Part shown: piece by piece, positions 35,975 through 44,805 of the stretch
How the letters are laid out: each line of letters begins with the position of its first letter
Numbering within the stretch: the first letter of the stretch is position 1
Origin: Anaerolineae bacterium
GTDB lineage: Bacteria; Chloroflexota; Anaerolineae; Aggregatilineales; Phototrophicaceae
Direction: 5' to 3'
Assembly: GCA_022826865.1 (NCBI GenBank)
Contig: JAJDUC010000028.1
Coordinates: 1-64,000, forward strand
DNA length: 64,000 nt
Made by a program: the position numbers and the translations under genes
Notes under the pieces: generated by a model
The model's input: the letters and a program-made list of their open reading frames with translations, nothing else
Databases searched by the model: none
Told to the model about the DNA's origin: nothing

Positions 35975-36048
35975 TGTAGGGGCGACACTGTGTGTCGCCC
36001 GAAAATCCGCGCTTGTGTCGGCGGGCGATTCACAGAATCGCCCCTACA
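35975..36048. repeat. REP-doublet (BIME-like) element, copy 3, inside a larger inverted repeat
   Basis: A 74-bp copy, the inverse of copy 2, with hairpin arms GGGCGACAC/GTGTCGCCC and GGGCGATTC/GAATCGCCC. Homology to copy 2 extends left to about 35914. Here both flanks are related: CAGAAGTAAACGCAAG near 35928 recurs inverted as CTTGCGTTTACTGAG at 36076, so the block from about 35925 to 36090 is one imperfect inverted repeat. It accounts for most of the 479-bp gap between the MFS gene and the kinase. I see no gene in that gap. Confidence 0.85.
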
Positions 36049-36242
36049 CCGTTCTTCAGATTTTGCAGGACTTACTTGCGTTTACTGAGGGCACAGAGTT
36101 ATCTTTTTGTACGGCGCATTATGTAATAACCGCCTATTCACCACTCCTGAAGCATGGCCGGCGAGGCGGCGGCCCGCGCCTTTGTGGTAGACTCCAGACA
36201 TTCGCCGAAGCAACTGTCATCGAGACTTCTCAGGAAAATAGA

Positions 36243-37316
36243 ATGACGGCCAAGAGCGACGACGGCTTGATTGAAGCGCGTCCCGACGAACAATTTGACG
36301 AGGAGCGTTTGCGCGGATATTTGCGCGGCCGCTTGCCCGGCGCCGCCGAGCCGATGACAGTTCGGCAGTTCAGTGGCGGCAAAGCGAACTTGACCTATCT
36401 GCTGAGCTTCGGCGATGCGCATGAATACGTTCTGCGCCGTCCCCCGCTGGGGACGTATGCCCCGACAGCTCACGACATGGGGCGTGAACATCGCGTGTTA
36501 TCTGTGTTGCCGCGGGCCTTTCCCTTTGCGCCGCGCGCTTTTCTGTACTGCGATGACGGTGGCGTGCTCGGCGCGCCATTTTTCATTATGGAGCGCTGCC
36601 ATGGCGTCGTCGTGCGCGACACTATGCCCGCGCAGTTCGCCGCCGATCCTGCCGCGCCACAGAAGATGAGCGCAGCCCTGGTTGACGCGCTGGCCGACTT
36701 TCATGCCGTCGATTATGCCGCGCTGGGTCTGTCCGATCTCGGCCGTCCTGCGGGTTTCATCCAGCGGCAGGTTGAGGGCTGGTATCGGCGCTGGGGGGCG
36801 GCCAAGCTGGAAGACAGTCAACAAGTCGATGAGATCTACCGCTGGCTGCGCGAGCGCCTGCCTCATTCTTCCTATCACTCGCTGGTGCACAACGATTACA
36901 AGCTGGACAACAGCATTTACGACCGGCAGGATCCAGCGCGCCTGGTCGCCATTCTCGATTGGGACATGTGCACCTTGGGTGATCCGCTGTCAGACTTGGG
37001 GGCGCTGCTGACTTACTGGACGCAGCCGAATGATCCGCCTCATGTGAAATTAATCGGCGCCATGCCAACTGGCGACTTCAACTTCTATACGCGGCGGCAA
37101 ATCCTGGAGCGTTACGCCGCCAGGAGTGGACGCGACCTGGCGCAGATGCGCTTTTATCATGTTCTGGGCATCTTCCGCCTGCTGGTTATTTTGCAGCAGA
37201 TCTATATCCGCTACCAGCGCGGCTTCACGCAAGACAGGCGTTTCGCCAAAATGCATTTATCGGTGGCTGCCCTGGCCGAATGGGGGCTCGAAGTCGCGGC
37301 TGGTTCTTACGAATAA
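36243..37316 (+). CDS. APH-fold phosphotransferase, ACAD10/11-like kinase family
   Basis: A 357-aa kinase-fold protein: FSGGKANLTYLLSF glycine loop, YVLRRPPLG for the ATP-binding region, LVHNDYKLDNSIY with the catalytic Asp and AILDWDMCTLGDPLSDLG with the metal Asp. This pattern matches the family related to the kinase part of human ACAD10/11, which phosphorylates 4-hydroxyacyl-CoA. AGGA precedes ATG 36243; the longer ORF begins inside the repeat. No acyl-CoA dehydrogenase gene is adjacent, so the substrate remains open. Confidence 0.82.
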   Translation: MTAKSDDGLIEARPDEQFDEERLRGYLRGRLPGAAEPMTVRQFSGGKANLTYLLSFGDAHEYVLRRPPLGTYAPTAHDMGREHRVLSVLPRAFPFAPRAFLYCDDGGVLGAPFFIMERCHGVVVRDTMPAQFAADPAAPQKMSAALVDALADFHAVDYAALGLSDLGRPAGFIQRQVEGWYRRWGAAKLEDSQQVDEIYRWLRERLPHSSYHSLVHNDYKLDNSIYDRQDPARLVAILDWDMCTLGDPLSDLGALLTYWTQPNDPPHVKLIGAMPTGDFNFYTRRQILERYAARSGRDLAQMRFYHVLGIFRLLVILQQIYIRYQRGFTQDRRFAKMHLSVAALAEWGLEVAAGSYE

Positions 37317-37330
37317 GCCGCGCCCAACGG

Positions 37331-38062
37331 TCAAATGAATTCGAGATGATCGCTGCTGGCATTCTCGATATCGCTGTAATTGCCGCGCAGGTGACGATAC
37401 TCATCCGGTATGGTCAGCGCTAGCCGATACATCGCTTCCGCAATCATGTGAGATAACTGTTCCCGCGGAATGCGCTTCTGGCCATCGGTTCGGAAGCGAA
37501 AGGGCGCGCCAAAAACCACCTTGGCGTAGGCGCGGCGCAGCCGCTTGAAACGACGCCGCCAATCCTCAGCGCCGCAGATCGCCGTCGGCACAATAACGGC
37601 ATTGGCTTTGCAAGCGACGAATGCCAGGCCGTCCTTGGCTGGCTGAATGCCCCCGGAATGGCGCGTGCCCTCCGGCGCCATCAGCACAAGCTGCTCGCTC
37701 TTCAAGAGTTCAATCGTCTGCATCAATGCTTTGCGGTCGAATTGGCCGCGGCGGATGGGGTAATGCCCCCATTGACGCAGCAGCCAGCCGAGGATGGGAA
37801 TCTGAAAATTCTCGATCTTTGACAGGGAGACGGTGTGACGAAAGGGAATGCTCGCCGTGACGACAATTGGATCCAGATACGAAACATGGTTGATCATCAG
37901 GCAGGTTCGCCCGCGCCGCGGGACGTTTTCCAGGCCCTCCACATCAACCCGACAGAAGGCCGGTACAGCCGCTCGCAGCAGCGGATGCAAGATACGGCGG
38001 CGCTTGTCATATTCCGGCTGGCGCGCGATGTATTCTTCTATGCTCAAGTCCTGGGCGGTCAT
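37331..38062 (-). CDS. plsC: 1-acyl-sn-glycerol-3-phosphate acyltransferase (PlsC family)
   Basis: A 243-aa acyltransferase. MINHVSYLDPIVV holds the catalytic NHX4D motif, HYPIRRGQFDRKAL and APEGTRHSGG are the glycerol-phosphate binding motifs, and IVPTAICG follows. It would make phosphatidic acid at the membrane. There is a tail of about 45 residues after the core. Its ATG overlaps the pseudouridine synthase stop (ATGA), so the two are translationally coupled. Confidence 0.9.
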   Translation of the reverse strand: MTAQDLSIEEYIARQPEYDKRRRILHPLLRAAVPAFCRVDVEGLENVPRRGRTCLMINHVSYLDPIVVTASIPFRHTVSLSKIENFQIPILGWLLRQWGHYPIRRGQFDRKALMQTIELLKSEQLVLMAPEGTRHSGGIQPAKDGLAFVACKANAVIVPTAICGAEDWRRRFKRLRRAYAKVVFGAPFRFRTDGQKRIPREQLSHMIAEAMYRLALTIPDEYRHLRGNYSDIENASSDHLEFI

Positions 38063-38868
38063 TGCCGCCTGCCGGCCGCTTTTGCAGGCTTGCGTTTGCG
38101 TTCGCGGCGAATACGGCGGATCTCAGCAATCTGCGGCGCCTGCGTCAGCATGGCTTCCACCTCCGCGTCATCCAATTGGTACCAGGCGCCTTTGCGCAAG
38201 GTGCCCAAGCCGAGCTGCCCGATGTGGGTGCGCACCAACCGTATCGCCGGGTGCCCAAGCGCGGAGGCGATGCGGCGGATCTGCCGTTTGCGCCCTTCAA
38301 TCATGACGATGCGCAGCACCGTCGAGCGCTTGCTGGATTGCAAAACCGTCACCGAACAGGCGGCGCTGCGGCTGTCGTCCAGCCAGATGCCTTGTTCCCA
38401 ACGCTGGATCGTCTCCCGGCTCGCTTTACCCTTGACGGTGACCTTGTAGGTTTTGGTGTGTTCGTATCGGGGATGGGCGACGCGATTGGCCAACTCGCCG
38501 TCATTGGTCAAGATCATGAGACCTTCGCTGTCCGCATCCAGGCGGCCGATAGTGAACAGATGGCCGGGCAAACCCACCAGTTCGCGCACGGTCGGGCGAC
38601 TGTCTTGAACGTTCGCTTGATTGCTGCTTAAAACACCCTTGGGTTTGTTGAAAACGATGTAGAGGGGCGCGACGGAAGCGCCGACGCGGCTGCCATCGAC
38701 CCGTATATCGTCCTGTTCCGGATCGGCGCTGGCGCCCAGCGCGATCACAGCGCCATTCACCCGCACCCGTCCTTGACGGATGATTTCTTCACAACGCCTT
38801 CGGGAGCCGATGCCGGCGCCAGCCATGATCTTTTGTACGCGTTGCCGCGGCACGTTCATTCCTTTCAT
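38059..38868 (-). CDS. rluB: rRNA pseudouridine synthase, RluB/RsuA family
   Basis: A 269-aa protein with an N-terminal S4 RNA-binding domain (RVQKIMAGAGIGSRRRCEEIIRQGRVRVNG) and a catalytic domain in which GRLDADSEGLMILTNDG carries the essential Asp; IEGRKRQIRRIASALGHP follows. The basic tail RRIRRERKRKPAKAAGRRQ is typical of RNA-modifying enzymes. ATG 38868 is favoured over the upstream ORF start, which runs into the dehydratase gene. Choice between RluB and RsuA/RluE targets cannot be made with certainty. Confidence 0.9.
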   Translation of the reverse strand: MKGMNVPRQRVQKIMAGAGIGSRRRCEEIIRQGRVRVNGAVIALGASADPEQDDIRVDGSRVGASVAPLYIVFNKPKGVLSSNQANVQDSRPTVRELVGLPGHLFTIGRLDADSEGLMILTNDGELANRVAHPRYEHTKTYKVTVKGKASRETIQRWEQGIWLDDSRSAACSVTVLQSSKRSTVLRIVMIEGRKRQIRRIASALGHPAIRLVRTHIGQLGLGTLRKGAWYQLDDAEVEAMLTQAPQIAEIRRIRRERKRKPAKAAGRRQ

Positions 38869-38957
38869 AGCGTCATCTCGACGCGCTGAACATATTATTT
38901 TATGGAATCGGGGCGAGCTGCGCCAGAGCGAATGAAGGCCGCCGGGCGAGCCGGACG

Positions 38958-39926
38958 CTATAGATGGAATCGCTGGCGCCAGGCTTGCAGATCCGCAAGT
39001 GTGGCATTTCCCCCGCAAACCACCACGACCACATTGTCTTCCGGTATGATGGGAATCGCGCGGAGTTTGAGGGCGGCAAAGACGCATGACATTGCCGGCT
39101 CAACCAGCAGTTTCTCCTGATCCAGGCATTCGAGCATGGCGGAAACAGCATCGGCGTCGCTGACGGACAGCACATCCGCGACGCGCTCGTGAACGATGTC
39201 GAATTGGCGTTGACCCGGTCTGTGCGCGCCGAGCGTGTTGGCGATTGAGGTGATAGCGGGCAAGGTGACCGGTTGGCCGCGGCGATAACTTTGAGTCATG
39301 GAATCGGCGCCGAGCGTTTCAACCCCGTATACGCGCGCGCCTGGCGATTGTTGGGCGATCGCTGAGGTGATGCCCGCGATTAATCCGCCGCCGCCTATAG
39401 ACGCAATCACCAGGCTGGTTTCCGGTCGATCGCGCAGTATTTCCAATCCTATAGTTGCTTGGCCCGCCATCACCGCGTCATCGTCAAAAGGATGGATATA
39501 AGCCAGGTTTTCCCGCTCGGCCGTGTCCAGAGCCATAGGATTGCACTCGGCCCATGTTTCGCCAAACATGACAATCTCCGCCTGATACGCGTTAAAGGCT
39601 GCCACTTTGGAATCTGGCGTATTTTCGGGCAGGTAGATCCTGGCGGGAATGCCGAGACATTGCGCCACATAAGCAAGGCCCAAGCCGTGATTTCCGCCGG
39701 AGGCGGTGATGACGCCACGGGCTCGCTGCGCCGCGTCCAGCGACAAAACCGCATTGGCCGCGCCCCGCGTTTTGAAAGAGCGCGTCGGATTCAGAAGCTC
39801 AAGTTTGAGATATATGCTGGCGCCCAGCATTCGGCTGAAGTATTCGGAATGCACAAGCGGAGTAGGCGGGGATAGCGCCTTAATGCGGCGAGAAGCCGCG
39901 CGAATGTCATCGAGAGGAATCAACAT
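38958..39926 (-). CDS. threonine/serine dehydratase family PLP enzyme
   Basis: A 322-aa fold-type II PLP enzyme. SFKTRGAANAVL carries the PLP lysine, ASGGNHGLGLAYVA binds the substrate carboxylate, and SIGGGGLIAGI binds the PLP phosphate. There is no C-terminal regulatory ACT-like domain, so it resembles catabolic or serine racemase-like members rather than the biosynthetic IlvA. ATG 39926 is 19 bp after the glycosyltransferase stop. L-threo-3-hydroxyaspartate ammonia-lyase and Ser racemase are alternatives. Confidence 0.82.
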   Translation of the reverse strand: MLIPLDDIRAASRRIKALSPPTPLVHSEYFSRMLGASIYLKLELLNPTRSFKTRGAANAVLSLDAAQRARGVITASGGNHGLGLAYVAQCLGIPARIYLPENTPDSKVAAFNAYQAEIVMFGETWAECNPMALDTAERENLAYIHPFDDDAVMAGQATIGLEILRDRPETSLVIASIGGGGLIAGITSAIAQQSPGARVYGVETLGADSMTQSYRRGQPVTLPAITSIANTLGAHRPGQRQFDIVHERVADVLSVSDADAVSAMLECLDQEKLLVEPAMSCVFAALKLRAIPIIPEDNVVVVVCGGNATLADLQAWRQRFHL

Positions 39927-39945
39927 TTTGCCGGCGCTCGCAATC

Positions 39946-41571
39946 TCAAGGGTCCGCCGACTTGTCGGTGACGATGAATTGCAAAGGAATGCCCAGCAGC
40001 AGACGCGTCTGCGCCACCAGAGTTGGCAAAGCCACCACAAGCAGTGTCAAGACAAGCATGAAAGGAATGCTGAGCAATTCCAGCAGGGATTCGGTCAAAG
40101 TATAAGGCGCGACTCGCGGCGGGCGAATGCGGTAATCCTGCACTTGATAGACTACAACCAGGATCAGCATGATAAGGCCGGATATGGCCAGCATCGTCCA
40201 GGCGGGGTGGCTGGAGGCGAAGCCCTCGGCGACATAGACGAGCTTGTCGCCGGCGGCGAATAAGCGGTCCATTTTGACCGGAGCGATATCCGGATGGAAG
40301 AACACCGGCAATTGCGACCCGACCGTCAAGATGATCCAGCCGGCGCCGGCCAGGAGGATATCATGCGCGATCCGCAGCAGCAGCTTCAGAGAAGCCAAGG
40401 ATACGACCTGAGGATTTTCAATCAACTTGGCGAGCATGTAGCCCACTTCTTTGCTGCCCCAGGCGTGACGCAAGGTCTGGCTGTAGCGATTCCGGATTGA
40501 CTCAAATATGTTTGAGCCGGTTGTCGAATCGGCCAGGAACGGCAAATAGATATGCTGCAGCTCAACGTGGCCGCCGGTGGCGAAATAGGCTTTGATCAGC
40601 ATGTGCCATTCATCGGCGATCACGTCCGTATCCCAATTGCCGCTTTGTTCGAGCAATTTAAGACTGAGCGAGTAGGACGACATAGGCATGGCCATCCACC
40701 AGGGCGCCGCCAGATATGCCAGCTCAAAGGCCGTTGCATAGGTATTGATGATGCGCATCAGCGGATTGACTTGCCAAATGTTGCCGTGATAGCGGATCGG
40801 CGCTTGCCAGAAGGTACGGTGGCGGTTTTCGCTCAGCGCGAAGTGATAGGTCAACGCCGCAAAATGGTTGTCGTGCCAGCGCGTATCGGCATCCATCGTG
40901 GTGATGACGATATAGTCAGGATTCAGGAATGATTCATCGACCACATTTTCCAGAAACCGGTTGACGGCCCAAGACAAGTTGGCCGACTTGCATTGCATTT
41001 CTCCAATCAATCCGCGCGGATGCACCGTGAAGTAAACATTGGCGAACTGGTCCTCATACTCGCGATGCAGGCTCTGCGCCTTTTGGTAACTATCCGGCTC
41101 CGCCCCTTCCATCGCCAGCAGGACGGAAATCTGAGTCTTGGCATTGCGCTGCCGTCCGAGCTGGTCCAGTGTTCTGCCCAGGACCTTCATGGATTCGTTG
41201 TAGTTTGGGATGACAACGAGGTGATGCACGCTATCCCAATCGAGCGAGCCCGGCTTTCTATCCGCCAAATACTTTTGATGCCAGTCAATGCTTTCCCATT
41301 CCTTGATCCGGCGGATGCCGATCGCGTTGGCGATGCCGGCGAGGAAAAAGCGAAACGCGGAATACGACGCCACCAGGGCTGCAGTCAACATCAAGGTTAA
41401 CGGGAAGGCGACGGCGCTGGCGATCGAAACGAGCAAGGCGAGCCAGGCAATGAAACCCGGGATCCCGTCCAGGACGCGCTCGGGTATGGGTGGAAGGGGC
41501 GCGCCGCCCCAGATGGAGCGCCCAACATCGGATGGGCGCGGTGGTCGTGGATTGCTGGATCTATAGGGCAC
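39946..41571 (-). CDS. membrane glycosyltransferase, family 2-like
   Basis: A 541-aa protein if GTG 41571 is used; the ORF continues to a TTG at 41679 and no ATG is available near the N-terminus, so the start is uncertain. Two TM helices near the N-terminus are followed by a cytoplasmic GT2-like domain (VVIPNYNES, ITTMDADTRWHDNHF with the DxD), and then three or four C-terminal TM helices, as in processive polysaccharide synthases. A QxxRW motif is not evident, so a cellulose-synthase activity is not implied. Product unknown; likely an extracellular glycan. Confidence 0.75.
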   Translation of the reverse strand: MPYRSSNPRPPRPSDVGRSIWGGAPLPPIPERVLDGIPGFIAWLALLVSIASAVAFPLTLMLTAALVASYSAFRFFLAGIANAIGIRRIKEWESIDWHQKYLADRKPGSLDWDSVHHLVVIPNYNESMKVLGRTLDQLGRQRNAKTQISVLLAMEGAEPDSYQKAQSLHREYEDQFANVYFTVHPRGLIGEMQCKSANLSWAVNRFLENVVDESFLNPDYIVITTMDADTRWHDNHFAALTYHFALSENRHRTFWQAPIRYHGNIWQVNPLMRIINTYATAFELAYLAAPWWMAMPMSSYSLSLKLLEQSGNWDTDVIADEWHMLIKAYFATGGHVELQHIYLPFLADSTTGSNIFESIRNRYSQTLRHAWGSKEVGYMLAKLIENPQVVSLASLKLLLRIAHDILLAGAGWIILTVGSQLPVFFHPDIAPVKMDRLFAAGDKLVYVAEGFASSHPAWTMLAISGLIMLILVVVYQVQDYRIRPPRVAPYTLTESLLELLSIPFMLVLTLLVVALPTLVAQTRLLLGIPLQFIVTDKSADP

Positions 41572-41785
41572 AGTAATCTCAGCGATCGGGGGCGATGCCG
41601 GAATTGGGCGGCGCCTGCGCTGGTCTCCTGGCGTAACGGCCAAGCCCCCAACCCAGCATGCGCGACGCCGAGCGGGCAAACCGGCGCGTTGGCTTATCTA
41701 TTCGCCGTAATCATAACATAGTCGGGTTCCCTCGCAAACAGGCGCTCGTTCGCGCGTGGTCCAGCGGCGCCTTTGCGACTGGGGG

Positions 41786-42973
41786 CTATCCCTTGCCTTT
41801 ACCCTTTGTCCCGCGCTGGCTGGCAACGGCGACCAGGTTCGTATGATAGTCGTATATGTTGCGCCGTTTCACCGCCTGGGCGTCACGCGCCAACTGCACG
41901 AGCTTGGCCACCAGCGCTTCGGCGCTATAGCCGCTCTCGCGCCAGAGGTAAAAGGCGAGCGAGCCCGGCAGGGTATTGATCTCGTTGAGAAAGAAGGTCT
42001 GCGATTCGGGACGCGCGAGAAAATCTATCCGGGCGATTCCCCTCCCGTCCAGCGCTCGAAAGGCGCGGATGCTGGCATCCTGGATCTGCCGCGTTAGTTT
42101 AGCGTCAAGCGGCGCGGGAATGATGCGTTCAGCGCTTTTCATGCCTTCGCCGCCGCGCAAGTATTTGTCTTCATAAGATAGAAATTCGTCCCATGACAGC
42201 GGCTGTTCCAGGGTTGAAGCTTCGAAATCGTCAGCGAAGCCCATCACTGAGCAGTTGATCTCAACTCCATCAGTGATTGCCGGCTCCACCAGGATGCGGC
42301 GATCGAAGTTGGCGGCGATATCGATGCTGGCCCGCAATTGCGCCTCCGTTTCCGCGCGCCCGATGCCGATGCTGGAGCCTAAACTGGCCGGTTTGATGAA
42401 GAGTGGAAACTCGAACTTGTCCCGAGTCTCGGCAATCACGTCATCGGGCGCGTCCAGCCATTGCTCGCGTGTAAACCAATGGTCATTCAACACGGCTATG
42501 CCGGCTTGCCGCAAGACCTGCTTGGTCATAATCTTGTCGTTGGTCAGCGCGGAGCCGAGCGTGGCGCAGCCGACATAAGGGATATCGGCCAATTCCAGCA
42601 ATCCTTGCAGACTGCCGTCTTCGCCATGTGAACCGTGCAGCGCCGGAAAGCAGACATCAATGCGCCGCGCATCGCTCACCCTGAACCGGCCCGCCAGGGG
42701 ATTCAGGATCAAGCCATGATGACGCGTATCCGGCGAGAGCAGACATGGCAGCAGGTCTGAGCGAGCCGTGATGTCGTCGTCCTGGAAATTTTCCAGTTTA
42801 GCGAGCGTCGCCCCCGTGAACCAACGCCCATCGCGTGATATGTAGACCGGCACAACATCGAAATGCGCCCGCGACAAAGCGTCCATAATCTGCTGCCCGG
42901 TGACGATGGATACATCGTGTTCAACGCTGCGCCCGCCAAAGATGACGGCGACAGATGTTCGGCGGCTGCTCAT
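41786..42973 (-). CDS. ddl: D-alanine--D-alanine ligase
   Basis: A 395-aa ATP-grasp enzyme making the D-Ala-D-Ala dipeptide for peptidoglycan. VAVIFGGRSVEHDVSIVTG, PALHGSHGEDGSLQGLLE, KPASLGSSIGIGRA and NEINTLPGSLAFYLW are diagnostic. The ATG at 42973 gives the family N-terminus. The C-terminal Lys/Gly-rich tail (RGTKGKGKG) is extra. It is 102 bp downstream of the MurF-like gene on the same strand, whose product would use the dipeptide. Confidence 0.95.
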   Translation of the reverse strand: MSSRRTSVAVIFGGRSVEHDVSIVTGQQIMDALSRAHFDVVPVYISRDGRWFTGATLAKLENFQDDDITARSDLLPCLLSPDTRHHGLILNPLAGRFRVSDARRIDVCFPALHGSHGEDGSLQGLLELADIPYVGCATLGSALTNDKIMTKQVLRQAGIAVLNDHWFTREQWLDAPDDVIAETRDKFEFPLFIKPASLGSSIGIGRAETEAQLRASIDIAANFDRRILVEPAITDGVEINCSVMGFADDFEASTLEQPLSWDEFLSYEDKYLRGGEGMKSAERIIPAPLDAKLTRQIQDASIRAFRALDGRGIARIDFLARPESQTFFLNEINTLPGSLAFYLWRESGYSAEALVAKLVQLARDAQAVKRRNIYDYHTNLVAVASQRGTKGKGKG

Positions 42974-43075
42974 ACGGCGAACCTTACTCAGAAACCGACA
43001 AGGGCGATAATATGCGGGCGCGCGGCAGCATGTCAATTGTCCAAAGGACTGCCTCGCGCCTGGATGGCCGGGCGT

Positions 43076-44722
43076 TCAGTATGTATCCGGCAAGTCGTTC
43101 AGGAATAGTACCGTATCCCCGGCTCTTAAATGCTGCTGATACCAGGCGACCGACTCCTGCAGGCTCGCTACAACCTGGACTCGCGCCCGATCGAATGATG
43201 TCGTATGTATCGCCTCCAGTATCGCTTTGGTCTGGTCCGCGCCAACCAGGATAATATCGGTGGCCTGCTCCGCGGCCAACAATCCCAGTTTGCGGTTCTC
43301 TTCATCTTGCAGGGCCCCGAGTTCGATCATGCCGGGCGTAATCAGCAGGCGCGCGCCATCGCGGTGCATTCCCAGAACCTTTAGGGCGCTGACGACACCA
43401 CGGGGATTGGCGCTGTAAGCATCGTTAATGATGGTGATGCCGCTGGCCGTCGTTTCGGTGACGAGGCGGCTCTCGGCCGGCTGCAAGCTACGAATGCGCA
43501 AGGCAATATCGCGCAAGGCGATGCCTTCGTGGAAGGCTACCGCAATGCAAAGCAATAGATTTGTCACATTATGCTCGCCCATGATGCCGGTGACGATCGA
43601 CGCGCGCTCGCCCGATTTCACGTTTGTGACGGCGAATTCAAGCCCGTCGAGGCTGGATGCGATGTCGCTTGCGATCCAACTGACATTCTGTTGAGCCGCT
43701 TCCGCCAGCGTCAACTCGCGGCTTACCGACAAGCGCGTGTCGGGATATCCCTGCGCCGCCATTTCGCGGATGTAGGGATTGTCCCAATTGAATATAGCCA
43801 GGCCATCCGGCGGCAGATTCTTGATGATTTCGTACTTGGCCCGCTTGACGTTTTCCAGCGACCCAAAGCGTTCGAGGTGCTGCGGGCCGATCTCGGTGAC
43901 GATGGCGATATCCGGGGGCGTCAATTGGCAGATGCGCGCTATCTCGCCTTCGACATAAGCGCCCATTTCACTGATGAAATACTCGCTGCGATAATCGTCG
44001 GCCAGATCGCGATTAATCGCGAGGGATATGCCCATAAGCGTGTTGTAGCTTTTCGGCGTGGCATAGGTCTGGTAGCGCGCGCTCAAGATATCGCGGAGAA
44101 AGGACTTCGTGGTCGTCTTGCCGTAGCTGCCGGTGATGCCGATGACCTTTGGCCGAAGCTTCTCAAGCACAGCGGCTGCCCGGCGCAGATAGCGAGCCCG
44201 CAAATGCAATTCCAGCGGCTGCATGAGCAGGTTGCCGGCAACCAGCCATAGCGGTGTCAACAGGAAAATAAGGAGACCTATGCTGCTTTGCAGCCCGAAC
44301 TGGACGAAACTGCTGTTCAGACTTGGCGGCAAGGCAAGCGCCGACATTGTGGCGGCGATTAACAGGCTGCTCAGCGCGCAGGCGCCAAAGAGGATTCGTC
44401 TAAGTCGGGCGGTGACAACGAGGACTGATTTCACTTCGGTCTCGCGCGCCGGGATGATCGCAAGCGCCGCTGCGAAGATCGCGATCAAAGCCGGCAAGAT
44501 GCTCTCGGGCGCTTCGCCCAAGATGAAACCCAATGCGAGACCGCCCAACCAGGCGGAAAGCGGTCGGGTCGGAGGCTCACCGCGCAAGCGATGCCAGGCC
44601 CAATTCAGGTAGCGCCGGCTCATATATTCTTCAATTTGGAAAAAGCGCGCCTGCCGGTAAATCCGCAGCCATACACCCAGGAGCCAGATCAATGCCAGAA
44701 GAAACTGCAAGACGTCGCGCAT
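43076..44722 (-). CDS. membrane-anchored MurF-like Mur ligase
   Basis: A 548-aa protein. Residues 1 to about 185 contain four or five hydrophobic helices (LLALIWLLGVWL, LALGFILG, LIAIFAAALAIIP, LSSLLIAATMSALAL, SIGLLIFLLTPLWLVAGNLL). The Mur ligase core follows: VIGITGSYGKTTTKSFL, EMGAYVEGEIARICQ, IGPQHLERFGSLENVKRAKYEI, GEHNVTNLL and NDAYSANPRGVVSALKVL. The soluble N-terminal domain with which MurF binds UDP-MurNAc-tripeptide is not recognisable. Adjacency to ddl supports D-Ala-D-Ala addition. The membrane region might bring the ligase to the inner membrane. A different Mur-ligase reaction is possible. Confidence 0.85.
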   Translation of the reverse strand: MRDVLQFLLALIWLLGVWLRIYRQARFFQIEEYMSRRYLNWAWHRLRGEPPTRPLSAWLGGLALGFILGEAPESILPALIAIFAAALAIIPARETEVKSVLVVTARLRRILFGACALSSLLIAATMSALALPPSLNSSFVQFGLQSSIGLLIFLLTPLWLVAGNLLMQPLELHLRARYLRRAAAVLEKLRPKVIGITGSYGKTTTKSFLRDILSARYQTYATPKSYNTLMGISLAINRDLADDYRSEYFISEMGAYVEGEIARICQLTPPDIAIVTEIGPQHLERFGSLENVKRAKYEIIKNLPPDGLAIFNWDNPYIREMAAQGYPDTRLSVSRELTLAEAAQQNVSWIASDIASSLDGLEFAVTNVKSGERASIVTGIMGEHNVTNLLLCIAVAFHEGIALRDIALRIRSLQPAESRLVTETTASGITIINDAYSANPRGVVSALKVLGMHRDGARLLITPGMIELGALQDEENRKLGLLAAEQATDIILVGADQTKAILEAIHTTSFDRARVQVVASLQESVAWYQQHLRAGDTVLFLNDLPDTY

Positions 44723-44805
44723 GGCCGGTCCCCATTCGCAATTACATGGGCATTATACGGCTTAATCTCCGGGAGGGGAAACCGGGCGCGGCGGCCCGCC
44801 TGGGT

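Noticed and set aside
35779-36242. ORFs and N-terminal extension of the APH-fold kinase crossing the repeat
   Set aside because: Translation would run through the REP doublet; the ATG at 36243 has a ribosome site and begins the conserved protein.
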